Shown: piece by piece, positions 1-12,683 of the stretch
Position numbering within the stretch: the stretch's first letter is position 1
Layout of the letters: each line of letters begins with the position of its first letter
NCBI GenBank assembly: GCA_016647705.1
Contig: CM028326.1
Coordinates: 3,100,001-3,164,000, forward strand
Source of the DNA: Eucommia ulmoides
Lineage: Eukaryota > Streptophyta > Magnoliopsida > Garryales > Eucommiaceae
Length of the DNA stretch: 64,000 nucleotides
Direction of reading: 5' to 3'
The notes under the pieces: model-generated
What the model saw: the letters and a program-made list of their open reading frames with translations, nothing else
What the model was told of the DNA's origin: nothing
Databases searched by the model: none
Made by a program: the position numbers and the translations under genes

Positions 1-47
1 AAAAAAATAAAAAAAAAAAAAAATAAATAAATAAATAAATAAAAAAT

Positions 48-250
48 TATGACAAATGATGTAATTAAACTTATTTACGCATCCCGTGTATTTCGGGGTT
101 GGTAATCCCGGGAACTGAGATCCCGGGATTGCCAACCCCGGGATTTTTCGATTAAATTTTTTTTTTTTTTTTTTGGACAGATGGTCCCGGGGTTACCAAC
201 CCCAGGACCCTAAGCTAGAGTTGCTTGCACAAGCTGGTGTTGGAAGTCGT
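48..250 (+). repeat. Left terminal inverted repeat of the MULE
   Basis: The block matches the reverse complement of about 9,430-9,628 almost base for base from the core AACTTATTTAC through the GGGACCCTAAGCTAGAG inner edge. It is built of repeated hairpins with arms CCCGGGGTT and AACCCCGGG around a short loop. A poly-T tract at 157-175 corresponds to a TAAA-repeat tract in the right end. Confidence 0.85.
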
Positions 251-1091
251 GACCATCCCGGGGTTGGTAACCCCGGGATCTTATGGCCGGACTCTTCCGA
301 GCAGATGCCGTGCGACGGCATCTCCGGCGGCTGACAGGTCCCGAGGTTACCAACCCCGGGACCATCCGTCTAAAAAAAAAAAAAAAATTTAATCCGCCAA
401 ATCTAACCCCTTCAGTAGCTGTTTGGAACTCTTTCATCTCTCGGCCTTCTCCAACCGACCCCTTCTTACAACTCTTTCATCTCTCGGATTTTCAGGTAAT
501 TTTAATATATTTGTTAATTTGATTATTATATTTTTTACTTATTTAATCAATTAGTTTACTTAATTTATAATTAATTTATTAATTTAGTTAATTTATTTTT
601 TAAGTTATTTTGCTAATTTAATTTGTTAATTTAGTTATTTAATTAAAAATTAGGAACTTTAACATCTCAAAATTTGAATAAATTATTATTTAGTTAATCT
701 GTTTGTTATTTACTTTACTTATTTAATTTGTTAAGTAGTTAGTTAATTTAATTTGTTAGATTACTTGTTTAATTTCTTAGTTAGTTTGTTACTTTAATAT
801 TTTTTTGACAACTATTTTTCGTGATGTTATGTACTTTATTTTTTATGTATTGTCTTTGTTATGTATTGCGTTTGTTATACCTTGTCTATATCATGTCTAC
901 CTTCGAAAAATTTTCTTTCAAATTCAAGAAGAATAAATATGTACGGTAGATTAACAACTTTTTAACCTCTACAAACGTTAAAAAAAAAAAGGGATTATTT
1001 ACAAAAAATTGTATTTACAATCATATACTTAAACTATCTACTATTTAACTAACTATGTACCACAAGGCCTACGTCGGACGTTCCTCCGCCC
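251..1091. other. Inner MULE left arm, no gene
   Basis: 251-400 holds two more copies of the TIR palindrome (near 253-280 and 337-365) and a hairpin around GATGCCGTGCGACGGCATC at 303-321. 420-1,090 is T-rich with many TTAATTTA-like runs. I see no exon in it. The second PMD-side palindrome at 337-365 is inverted relative to the outer one, so the left end is itself a small inverted-repeat structure. Confidence 0.6.
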
Positions 1092-3391
1092 TCAGCGTTG
1101 AGCAATCGGAGGTTCCTCAACCTCGTCATGAAGCTGTGTAACTTGTCCATCTTCCCCCAACCATGGCACCGGTGACACTTGTCTTTCCAATCTTGTCGGT
1201 TGGACAAATGCCATTGGAGGATTCACGCCTGAAGTTGAGACAATTTCGTCCATCGCAAGAGTGAATAATGAAGGTGACGGTTGTGTACCTAGCTGCAATG
1301 GCTCATGCGAATAAGGGTCGTACATCTGGTACACGTCGGAAGGCCCAGCACCGTCACCCAATCCGTACGTGCTAGATGGCCCGTCATAAGCACCCATGTT
1401 GTACGATGTGGATGGTCCAACATCACCCACACTATCTGGATAATAGGCATCAGAAGTCCATGGCTGAAGAGGAGACTAATGAGCAGGCTGAGGAGATGGA
1501 GGAACGTCAGCTGTCACATGGCGTGGTACTCCTCGGTGCATCCTCCCAATGGTGCCATCATTGATGGCATGAGCCAATGCAATACCTGATTCCGCACTAC
1601 CCGATCGCAGAGTTAGATCACTCAAGCGTATCAGGTTTGATACCTCCGTATCCTACGAAACATATATATTTGGTTAATTAATACATGAATAATAACAACA
1701 TAATCAAACTCATATAACTAAACAGATGGTATAGTCAAATGGGGGCCATACTTCTAACACAACTCGTCCTCCCGTTGCTAGATACCCAAACTGAGGTCGG
1801 TACACCGGGTTGACCAAGATCCTTCGTGTGATTCTCCAATACCAGTCCATGTATCCTTGGTCAACCCCGATCCCTTGCTGAAATCTACGCACATCTGGTG
1901 CTCGTCGTCTATTCCACACAACTATATGTGCGTGGTGCTTCTCAGTCCAGTTTACACCAAAGTATCCTCGCCGAGTCATTTTGTGCAAATCCCGATCCAT
2001 AATTACCGGTTGAGGAACCCCTTGGCGATAACCAAACTGTCGTAGCACGCGCAGGGGATACGTGTATTCGACGACCTCGAAACAAATGAGAGGCAGCGAT
2101 GATATCCATATATCTTCTCCATCTGTAGTATATGGAGGCAAAGTCGACAAGATCTAGGGCATCCAAATAACCTGTCAAAACAAAATATAAATTTATTTAA
2201 ATAAATAAATAAATAAATTTATTTAAATTTTGATATAAATAAATAAGTAACCTCGTCATTCTGCAAGCGATCTAACTGATCGTGATACACCGCTAGAACA
2301 TGCATCGGCAAGTTTTCTAAATTGAATTCAAGGGTCCACTTGTACAACAAACATATAAATCATAAGTTAATATCCATAAATAAATATTTATTACATGGTA
2401 AATGAAATTAAAAATAAAATACGAATTAGTTACCAAGCACCCCTTGGAGCAGCTGAGAACGTTACACCATTACCGAAGTCCAGCTCTCTGATTGCGATGT
2501 CATACTGGGGTTCAGGGATAACTTCAGGTCGAAGCCTCGGCAACCGCTCCCAGGCCCAATACTCCAACAAAAATAGACAACCGGCTATGTCTTTCGTGTT
2601 GGTCTTCGACGCCTTACATAGCTCGCGGTAGAGGACTGCTAGCGTCGTACTGCCCCAGCTATACTTGACGCTAGGTGTCAAGTCACCAAGCAATGGGAGG
2701 TAGATTAGCCTGACGCTGTTCTGCGATTTATCAGGCAACAACATCTGGCCAAGTATAAGCAAGCAATACGCACGTGCGTAGCAATGCATGACTTCCTCGT
2801 CGGCATCCTCAAGAATTTCGGCAAAGGTGTTCCGTAACCACTTGAGCTTCAAACACCCATTCCTAATCTGTGGCTCTGGTGGTACTACTCCAAGGAGCTG
2901 GAGGCAAAGTGCTTGCCATTCGGGTCCCGCTCGCGCTGGCTCATTGGCGATAATCGGCTTCCCATGCACGGGTAACCCCAACAAGACGGCAACGTCCTGT
3001 AACGTGATGGTCATCTCCCCGATGGGTAGATGGAAAGTGTGTGTTTCCGGACGCCATCTCTCTACCAATGCAGTTATGAGAGCCCTATCTAACCGCTTCG
3101 GCCACAACCTGAACGGGCCGTAGAAACCGGCTGATATTATCAATTGCATAATTTGAGGGGGAATGTTTTCTCTCCATTCTCCTCCATCAGATCTAGGACA
3201 GTCAAGAGAACGAATATCCTGAAATATTAAATAAGACACAATAAATAACATTAAATTTTTTAAAAACTGAAATAAAAAAATTAATACAATGCAATAGCCT
3301 AAATATTTACCTGTGTTGTCCAGACTACTTCAGACCTATGTTGCGCCTGCATATGTAGAACTGAAATATCTTCGGGTCCAGGGATTGACAT
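1092..3391 (-). pseudogene. Plant mobile domain (PMD) passenger gene of the MULE, five exons, broken
   Basis: Related to MAIN/MAIL1-like PMD proteins, often mis-annotated as 'serine/threonine phosphatase 7 long form homolog'. Exon 1 is 3,311-3,391 (starts MSIPGPEDISVL, ends at a GT donor). Exon 2 is 2,434-3,218, with FYGPFRLWPKRLD, ALVERWRPETHTFHLP and MTITLQDVAVLLGLPV, the PMD core. Exon 3 is 2,252-2,338 (LPMHVLAVYHDQLDRLQNDE). Exon 4 begins at 2,171 and holds PLICFEVVEY, LRVLRQFGYRQ and YMDWYWRITRR. Exon 5 runs 1,652-1,092, a Pro/Ser/Gly-rich tail. There is a TAG in exon 4 (2,154-2,156) and another early in exon 5. The exon 2-exon 3 junction does not keep frame with the visible GT and AG. 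Function of the family: MAIN and MAIL1 act in genome stability and silencing; a role for transposon copies is unproven. Confidence 0.85.
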
Positions 3392-4030
3392 AGCTGAAAT
3401 TTGGTCCGTCAACACTTGTGGTAAATTTGTTAGTATGAAATTAAAATTTAATGACATTTATAAACAAAATATAGCATTGATCATAAAGAAATGTGTGCAT
3501 GGAATTTATAATATATAAAAGTTGACATAACAAACAAATAAAGTAGCATAAACATAATTATAATGAACCAACAAGATTAATTGGGCGTATGACGGGGTCG
3601 GGATTGACATAGCTGAAATTTGGTCCGTCAACACTTGTGGTAAATTTGTTAGTATGAAATTAAAATTTAATGACATTTATAAACAAAATATAGCATTGAT
3701 CATAAAGAGGAATTTATAATATATAAAAGTTGACATAACAAACAAATAAAGTAGCATAAACATAATTATAATGAACCAACAAGATTAATTGGGCGTATGA
3801 CGGGGTCGGGATTGACATAGCTGAAATTTGGTCCGTCAACACTTGTGGTAAATTTGTTAGTATGAAATTAAAATTTAATGACATTTATAAACAAAATATA
3901 GCATTGATCATGAAGAAATGTGTGCATGGAATTTATAATATATAAAAGTTGACATAACAAACAAATAAAGTAGCATAAACATAATTATAATGAACCGACA
4001 AGATTAATTGGGCGTATGACGGGGTCGGGA
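3381..4030. repeat. Three tandem copies of a ~219-bp intergenic unit
   Basis: The unit starts GGGATTGACATAGCTGAAAT at 3,381, 3,600 and 3,808, with a fourth partial start at 4,027. Periods are 219, 208 and 219 bp; the middle copy lacks a short piece near AAATGTGTGCAT. The unit spans the end of the transposase gene and the start of the PMD gene, so each copy ends with bases resembling the transposase tail (GGGCGTATGACGGGGTCGGG) and begins with the PMD start region. Confidence 0.9.
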
Positions 4031-6737
4031 TGGACACCTCCGCCTATCATGTCCAGTTTGAGAACATAAACCACAACGATTTGTTATTATTCTCCGCGAT
4101 TGATCCATCTCGTTTTGAATGCGAGTGGAATTTGGTCGACCACGATGCACAACCCGAAGTCTGTCATGATCTGGAATCAGGTTTGGAAAATTGGTCTCTG
4201 ACCAGTAGTCCTCGTGAATAATCGGGCGAAACGATGACTCCCATGCCATCAATTGGTTTGTCATTGTGTACTTAGCTGCAATATAGCGAAATGCATCAAC
4301 TTCATTATACTCGGTGGCCGCAAGCATATGAGAGCACAGATATCGCCAAATTTTATACTTTCCACATGTGCAATTAGCGTCATCCCCTAATGTGACTTCA
4401 TGAGCGATCAGGCCCCCATTGAGAGTCTTTCTAGTTTTCACGTGGTAGATCATGTTCTCTCTAGAAAAAAAATTATATTACATTAAATATGTGTCGATGC
4501 AGTTATATGTAACATGAAAATAATTAAAAAATAATAAATTACCGATTGAATATTTGAACTTCGTATGTTTTAGACTTGGCTTGAGATTTCAGTATTTTCT
4601 TAACGACGTGTTTAACATATACATAACCATCGGCCGAGTCCTTTAGAGCTTGTTGTCGACCAATATCAAAGTATTTAACCATCCTGTAGAACGTAATCTT
4701 CACGGATGCAGTAATTGGAACATTTCTTGCACCCTTCAAACAGTTGTTAAATACCTCTGCATAATTGGTCGTCATCACTCCCCAACGCTTACCATCGTCG
4801 TGTGCCCTAGTCCATTTATAAGGTGGATGATTGCTCAACAATGCATGCGCCTGAACATCAATTTTTTTGATCTCTTCCATGATAGCATTAAATTTTCGAA
4901 TTTGTGTCGCAGCACCCGCATTCCAAGCAAGATCTTTGAGATGCTGATTTTTAGCAATCTTGTTGAAATTGCTGCAAAGGTGACGCAAACAAAATCGATG
5001 ATGTCGGACAGGCTCATTATGTTGATTAAGCCAAATACTTTCAACCGCACGAGTAATGCCGCCGTGTCTGTCCGATATCAATGTTACCTCAGGGCGATTT
5101 TCGACAATATGCCTCTTAAGCATGTAGATGAACCATCGCCAGCATCGGTAGTCCTCTGTCGGTACGATGGCGAATGCCAATGGATAACACTTGTTAGACG
5201 GCGTCATTCCAATGGCGATTAAAATCTTTCCCTCGTATTTACCATACAAGTGCGTCCCGTCGATGGTGATTACGGGGCGACAATAACGTCATCCGTCAAC
5301 TGAAGCTTTGAATACCCAAAATACCATGTCGAACGTCTTGTAGGCAGGCATATCAGTCGACATAGTCCTCCACTCGACAATCGTTCCCGGATTATAGTGC
5401 TGCAATGCGAACATAAACTTCGGCAACTTCTTATAAGATTCGTCCCAATCTCCGAACAAGGTCTCGATGGCTTTAGCTCTAGCCATCCAAGCTTTTCGGT
5501 AGGAGATGGTGAATTCTTGAGACTCCTTGACGTAAGCCACAATCACGCCAATCTTCAATTCTGGATCCTATTCGACTCGTCCAAGTATTAGGTTCGCAAT
5601 GAGTCCATAATCCAGATTTTTATGATCTACAGCAGTATGATTATAAAAACATGTGTGCTGCCCTTCATACTGCGCAATCTGAAACATACCGTGACTTTTT
5701 TTCCTACCCGCCCGCAACCTCCAACTGCATCTATGCAAACAATGAACTGACCAGACCTTTTTGTTCGTTTCCAACACACGAAACTCTTTGTTTTTCTTCA
5801 CGTTGTAATATTTAACGGCCTGCTGCACATGTTCCTTATCCTTGAAGACCATACCAACACGAAATTCGTCCATCTCTGGTGTCCAATTTTTTTTTCGCAA
5901 TTTCGGCTTGTATTTTGCCATATCATCGTCGTCACCCCATTCCAAGTTACTTAAAAATGGAATATCCCTTTCCAACGGCAATTGTTGATTCTCACTCCCT
6001 TGCCCACTAGGCCCAGCATCTACAACTTCGTCTGGGTTAAACGCAACATCTGCATCTAACTCTTCCTCTAACACATCATGACGACTATCAATTGTATCAA
6101 ACTCACCACCATAATTACTTGTGTCATGTTGCGGTGGACTAGTCGGTGAATAATGGTGATGTGGAAGACCAGAGCTGGTACCCTGATCATGATCAGATTG
6201 GGGGTGCGGCATAGGAGTACTGTGGGAATGATATTGTTCTGGAATGTAAGGGGGTGGGACAATATAATTAGACTGGACTGCTTGGGGGAAGGTGCCAAAA
6301 AATTGGCCATCAGATTGGCTACTGTACGGATTAAAACTATGACTCATTAAGTTGGTAAAATGACCACTTCGAGGGAAAAAATTCGAACCATCAGCAAATG
6401 CTCGTTCTACCTTTACATACACCTCAACAGCAAGAAGCGAGGGTATGTAAAGTGGTAACTCAAGTACTTGATTTAATGCTGAGTCATCCCCGATAGAAAA
6501 TAGGATATATTTATAATTCGCCCCGAAAAGTGCCATCGGCATCCTACACTTCAGTTTCAAATTCCCATCAGTCTCATTCTCAAGAACACACGGTTTTATC
6601 ATCTCAATTAATTTATCTAAGGTTGTTCCCCTATGGACAACCAAAGATTTTATAGCTGATGTACTGTAACTAATCCTGAATTCAGTACCTTCCAATATTC
6701 TACCACCCCAATACAATAACAAACGAACGTGATCCAT
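4004..6737 (-). pseudogene. MuDR-type MULE transposase, two exons, two in-frame stops
   Basis: Exon 1 is 4,543-6,737 and exon 2 is 4,004-4,460. The intron has GT/AG ends and joins in phase (..QIFNR-ENMIYH..), giving a reading frame of about 883 residues. In order: an N-terminal PB1-like region (about 1-110), a Pro/His/Asp-rich linker, the MuDR DNA-binding domain with a WRKY-GCM1 type zinc finger (CLHRC ... GQHTC), and a DDE transposase core (VITIDGTHLYGKYEGK, then LISDRHGGI, then CLRHLCSNF). It ends with a SWIM zinc finger (CTCGKYKIWRYLCSHML) and a C-terminal CCHC knuckle (CGLCSQTGHDRRRC). TGA and TAG-type stops at 5,289-5,291 and 5,568-5,570 interrupt exon 1, with readable family sequence on both sides. 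The start MDHVRLLLYWGG matches the usual MULE start. Otherwise little decayed, so the copy died recently. Confidence 0.92.
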
Positions 6738-6829
6738 TTCAAGCGGCTATCATTTCAAAAGGCAAAACAAAACAAGAAAATAATATCATTAACTAAAACT
6801 CAATCATAAAAGTATGTTCTTATACCAAT

Positions 6830-8254
6830 GTTTACAGTGTTAATTTTTTATGGCTTTGAGTATGTTTTAAACCAATATATATATTTTTCTAATTTGCATA
6901 ATTTTGAGGGGTCAAAGTGCACAATTTTTAATTTAAAATTTATAAATTAAACAACTAAATTCGTAAATTTAACTAACTAATTCACAATTTTAACTAAATA
7001 AAAAAAAACAACAACTAACAATTTATTTTAAAACAATAAAATAAATTTTATATTTTTCTAATTGTCATATTTGGAGGGGTCAAAGTGCATTTTTTTAATT
7101 AAACTCAAATTAACTTACAATTTTTTTTAAACCAATATATATATTTTTCTAATTTGAAAAATTTTGAGGGGTCAAAGTGCATAATTTTTAATTAAAAATT
7201 TATAAATTAAACAACTAAATTCATAAATTTAACTAACTAATTCACAATTTTAACTAAATCAAAAAAAAATAAACAACTAACAATTTATTTTAAAACAATA
7301 AAATAAATTTTATATTTTTCTAATTGTCATACTTGGAGGGGTCAAAGTGCATTTTTTTTAATTAAACTCAAATTAACTTACAATTTATTTTAAACCAATA
7401 TATATATTTTTCTAATTTGAAAAATTTTGAGGAGTCAAAGTGCATAATTTTTAATTAAAAATTTATAAATTAAACAACTAAATTCATAAATTTAACTAAC
7501 TAATTCACAATTTTAACTAAATCAAAAAAAATAAACAACTAACAATTTATTTTAAAACAATAAAATAAATTTTATATTTTTCTAATTGTCATACTTTGAA
7601 GGGTCAAAATGCATTTTTTTAATTAAACTCAAATTAACTTACAATTTATTTTAAACCAATATATATATTTTTCTAATTTGCATAATTTTGAGGGGTCAAA
7701 GTGCACAATATTTAATTAAAAATTGATAATTAAACAACTACATTCATAAATTTTAACTAAATCAAAAAAATAAACAACTAGCAATTTATTTTAAAACAAT
7801 AAAATAAATTTTATATTTTTCTAATTGTCATACTTTGAAGGGTCAAAGTGCATTTTTTTAATTAAACTCAAATTAACTTACAATTTATTTTAAACCAATA
7901 TATATATTTTTCTAATTTGCATAATTTTGAGGGGTCAAAGTGCACAATTTTTAATTAAAAATTGATAATTAAACAACTACATTCATAAATTTTAACTAAA
8001 TAAAAAAAAAATAAACAACTAACAATTTATTTTAAAATAATAAAATAAATTTTATATTTTTCTAATTGTCATACTTTGAAGGGTCAAAGTGCATTTTTTT
8101 AATTAAACTCAAATTAACTTACAATTTATTTTAAACCAATATATATATTTTTCTAATTTGCATAATTTTGAGGGGTCAAAGTGCACAATTTTTAATTAAA
8201 ATTGATAATTAAACAACTACATTCATAAATTAAACTAACTAATTAACAATTTTA

Positions 8255-8286
<32 letters not shown>

Positions 8287-8720
8287 CCCAACTAACAATT
8301 TATTTTAAAATAATACATTAAATTTTATATTTTTCTAAAACAATACATTAAATTTTATATTTTTGTAATTGTCATACTTTGAGGGGTCAAAATGTATTTT
8401 TTTTAATTAAACAACTAAATTCAAAAAATAAACTCAAATTAACTTAGAATTTATTTTAAACCAATATATTTTAATTTTAATTTTTATAATTTGTCAAATT
8501 TTGAGGGGTCAAAGTGCACAATTTTTAATTAAAATTTTATAATTAAACAACTAAATTCATAAATTAAACTAAATAATTCAATATTTTAACTAAATTAAAA
8601 AAAAAATAACAATTTATTTTAAAACTTTTCTAAAACAATACATTAAATCATATATTTTTCTAATTGTTATACTTTAAGGGATCAAAGTGTATTTTTCTAA
8701 CTAACTAACAATGTTTTTAA
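6830..8720. repeat. AT-rich minisatellite, ~240-262-bp units, about 7 copies
   Basis: Two alternating sub-units carry the core GGGGTCAAAGTGC. One reads CTAATTTGCATAATTTTGAGGGGTC and the other CTAATTGTCATACTTTGAAGGGTC. The first type recurs near 6,906, 7,167, 7,429, 7,690, 7,929 and 8,170, with more diverged copies near 8,493. Period is 261-262 bp in the first units and about 240 bp later. It lies upstream of the transposase start, between that gene and the right end of the MULE. Confidence 0.85.
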
Positions 8721-9429
8721 ATAATATATTAATCTATATTTTTCTACACATGTGAAATGAGCCATAGTGTAATTTTTAATTTAACAACTAAATTAACAAA
8801 TTAAATTAACTAATTAATTTACAAAATAATTTAACTAACGAACCAACAAATTAAACAAGTAAACTAACTAACAAAATTAACAACATTAACTAACAAATTA
8901 GACAAGTAACAAATTAAACTATCCTCTAATGTTTTTTTCATGTTTTAAAAAAATTAAATTAACAACTAAACTAACTAATTTATTAAATAGTGTATTATAT
9001 AATGTGTAAAAAACAAGTAATCAATGAAATTAACAAACAAGAAAATTAAACTAACAATTAAACAAGTAAGTAAATTTAATAAGTAAAAAACATACTAATC
9101 TAATTAACAAATAAATTAAAAAAATTAAAATAAACTTACCTTTTGTAGTAGGAGAAAGATGTTGTGAAGTTGTGAAATTTATCAAATATTGATGAACAAT
9201 TTTCATTAAATTTTTACACCCAAAATAGAATGATCAAAATTTGTGAAATTGAGGAAGGAACAAGGAGATGGAGAAGGGGAAAGAGAAGGTTGAGAGTTGC
9301 ATGAAATGGAGGAGGCCGATTGGGGTTTATATGGGGCTCAGCCGCATGCCGGTAGGGGTTTATATGTGTGGTGGGGGGGGTGGGGGGTTTCAAAACCGCA
9401 GCTATAGTTGCATAAAGCAGCCGGTCCGT
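8721..9429. other. Inner MULE right arm, no gene
   Basis: 8,721-9,130 is A-rich with repeated AACTAACAAATTAA runs. 9,131-9,250 is less biased, and 9,290-9,400 is G-rich with GGTGGGGGGGGTGGGGGG at 9,371-9,388. This may hold the transposase promoter region, but no clear TATA or start site was recognised. Confidence 0.5.
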
Positions 9430-9628
9430 GACCGGCTGCTTTATGCGGCTCTAGCTTAGGGTCCCGGGGTTGGTAACCCCCGGACCATCTATCCAAATAA
9501 ATAAATAAATAAATAAATTTCAATCAGCAAATCCCGGGGTTGGCAATCTCGGGATCTCAGTTCCCGGGATTACCAATCCCGAAATACACGGGATCCGTAA
9601 ATAAGTTCAAATATATCCGTTGTCAGAA
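9430..9628 (-). repeat. Right terminal inverted repeat of the MULE
   Basis: Reverse complement of the left end with scattered mismatches. It contains three GGGGTTGGTAACCCC-like or GGGATTGGTAATCCC-like palindromes. Just inside, 9,405-9,445 has a further small palindrome around GCAGCCGGTCCGTGACCGGCTGC. Confidence 0.85.
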
Positions 9629-9649
9629 TTGTTTTTATTTTTTTTTTTA

Positions 9650-12640
9650 TATTTATTAGGTAAAGAACTCCGAGTTACTCTAGTATAATCTAAATCATCT
9701 TCACTATGTAAATGTTCAAGTTGATAGACACCTTTACTTATGCACAATCTTATATTGTTTAATACTGCTCGAGGAAAAAATTGTTTTAAAAATTCAAGTG
9801 GGAGATTGTTGGAGCAAATGAATTTTGGAAAATGTTTTTGTGTTAATTGGTTTTTCCCTCAATTCCTTCTATCCTACATCGGTTGGGAGAAGATGAATTG
9901 AGGAGTATATCTAGTAGTATGTGAGACACTTGGGGTGTGCCCCAAGGGGTACCCACATTTTGTGGAGGAGAGAGGAGTTACATCCCTACTAGTTTAACAC
10001 ACACGCGCGCACGCCGCCGCCACTGTCCGTCAGGCCGTGCCGTGCCGAGCCGAGTAGCGCGTGTGGTGAGGTGGCACTTAATTTTTTGGACAAAATTTAT
10101 TTAAATAATTATATTTTATTTAAAAGAAATTTTTTCAGAATCGTTTTTGACTTGGTAAAAACAGTTTTTCTGATCCCACGTTTTACTCTCCACGATTTTC
10201 TAACGGTTTTGAGATCTGAATCGTTTCTATAAATGCAAACGTTCTTCAGAACAGTGTAAGATGAAGTTCGTTGTCACGACCCATCCCGAACACCCATCAT
10301 CCCAAGACCTGTGTGACGACAATATGACATTACCTGTTTCACTATTAACTTCTTTTACATTTTCATAATTACATAAATGTACTATACAATTTCAACATAC
10401 AACAAATACATAACCTTTCACTATCTTATTATTCCTCTCTGACAGCTCAACTCAAAACCTCCCAGATGACTCCACCTAATGCCAGTAGGGGACCGTCTCC
10501 TAAAGGATTTACCTGCGAGTGTACTGCCTTCTTAGTAAAAACTATTTTATTACATAGCTACAATACATTTCATAAAATCCAACATTTAAATAGATCAAGC
10601 GTGAATAAATATAAATACCACACAGAGTTGGTAAAATCTCTAATATCAAATAAGCAATGGAAGTAAAACAGTATAATTCAGTTTCCAAACACCTAATCAA
10701 TAATAAGTCACCCAATATTTATAAAACATCCCAATTTAAACACACATCTCAATCCCACACCTACCGGCTAAGCCATAGTGATCGTTTTAACCTCACGATC
10801 GAGAGTTGTAACGGTACCGTAACCATCCGTAGGATATGCCTTCCTAGCGGACCTAACTGCGCAGATCATCGCCAACCGGACGTCTCCGGAGGCCAATAAT
10901 ATAAATCACAACATGACGTCAATCACCTCATAGTAACTATCCATCTGCCGGACCACCCTCCGGACAGATCATAATATAAATTATGGCATAGTCAATTCAA
11001 CAATATTATCACCAAACAAATAATTTTTTCTCTGCTGGACCACCCTCCAAACAGACCATAATAATAATCATCACATCAATAATATCGACAAAATCACAAT
11101 TTCAACAATACTGTCAAAATCACCCTTGTCCACCTCTTTTTAACAAAACCCACTTTTAATTTAGAAATCATGTTTTTCCTACCTTTTATTAAAACCACCC
11201 AATCCAACAGATTATTTATAAAGTCTTTCTTTTTAAACCCAAACCTTTCGATGGAAAACTATTTTACCGACTCACCCACAACTGGCTTGATCCATATAAT
11301 TTATAAAACTCGTATAGTTAAATAAATCCATATCCCATCATATTTATAGGAAAAATAGTTTGGCAAGAAGGGTAGTACACTCACCTGATATTTGTTTTCG
11401 TAACCTTTATCCAACTATCCCCTATCCGAACTCCGGTGCCTGCGAACCTAACGGTGACATGGCCTAAATTAATACTTTTGTATAAAACAAACTAATTACG
11501 CCATGAAATCATAATTTCCTCAATTTCCTATTTTCCATCTTTTATTACGAAATATAACTATTCAACTAGTATCGTTTTGTTACGGTTTACCATTTATAAA
11601 CTTTGTTCTTATAACCAAATCTCAAGATTTATTATTTTCATTTTATTACTCTAAGGTTAGAAAACTAAATTTAGAATTCACAAAATAAGTTAGAAAGATT
11701 ACATGTTCCGAACCGATCGTGGATTTCCCTAAAATTCCCTGTATTTCTAATTCTGCTCCCCACCGCCTAAGCGACGTCCCACCGCTTAGGCGATCGAGTG
11801 GCTGCTTCTCCTTTTCTCACAACTGCACTCTGCATTTTCACCGCCTAGGCAAAAATCCACCGTTTAGGCGGTAAATCGTCTTCCTCCTCCTGCTCTGTTT
11901 TGAGGTCTCAGCCAACTCTCTCCCTCTCTTCTCACCATAGGCTCACACCCACACAATACAACACACAAAAACCCACACAATCGCCAGCCACTGGACACTC
12001 GCCAACAAACCCACCTTCATTTATCTCTCTCTCTGTTTTTCCGACAACACACACACATAAATGGCAGAGCATACACACCCCCATACCGTCTGCACACCAC
12101 CAGCAAACAACTGCACACACACAAAACCAAACCCACCTACTCTCTCTCTAACTCACCGCCGGCAAACTCCGGCGACTCACCTACAACCGGAATAACACAT
12201 ACACACTCACACACCAAGTCACATACAACACTCACCCCTAGACTACCCACCTACCATAGCAACTAAATACATACCCAGAACATGCACACACAGCATACTG
12301 TGACGAGCACACAAATACATACACGGGAACACACACAACGACACATACAATAAACGGCCGGACGACACCCACACTCCGGCCAACGACGAAACAACGCCTA
12401 TATATACACAAATGAACAAAATAGAACACACATACACACTCACCAGCTTCCCACAAGCAGAACAGACCGCCGGCGAATACACTCAGGCCAAACGGGACCT
12501 GCTTCTCTCTCTCTCTCTCTTCATTTTTTCTGTTTTTTTGGTTCTTTTCCGCCCACACCGTCAGACCCCTCTCTCTCTTTATATCTCCGAAAATGCTTCT
12601 CGATTCTTCCCGAGAGTGTGTGTATATATAAATATATGTA

Positions 12641-12683
<43 letters not shown>

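Larger units (their letters stand above)
48..9628 (-). mobile_element. Mutator-like (MULE) DNA transposon with PMD passenger
   Basis: Two long inverted ends about 180-200 bp each face each other: 48-250 on the left and 9,430-9,628 on the right. Between them lie a MuDR-type transposase gene and a plant-mobile-domain gene, both on the minus strand. This matches the known group of plant MULEs that carry PMD genes. Both genes hold in-frame stops, so this copy cannot make either protein whole. The outermost bases are uncertain because both ends run into A/T-rich tracts, and no 9-bp target duplication could be fixed. The true left end could lie slightly outside the window. On the right the element meets copia 3' sequence, which suggests the MULE jumped into the copia element or next to it. 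Confidence 0.85.

Noticed and set aside
4650-5222. Plus-strand 190-residue frame
   Set aside because: Exact antisense shadow of the MULE transposase core.
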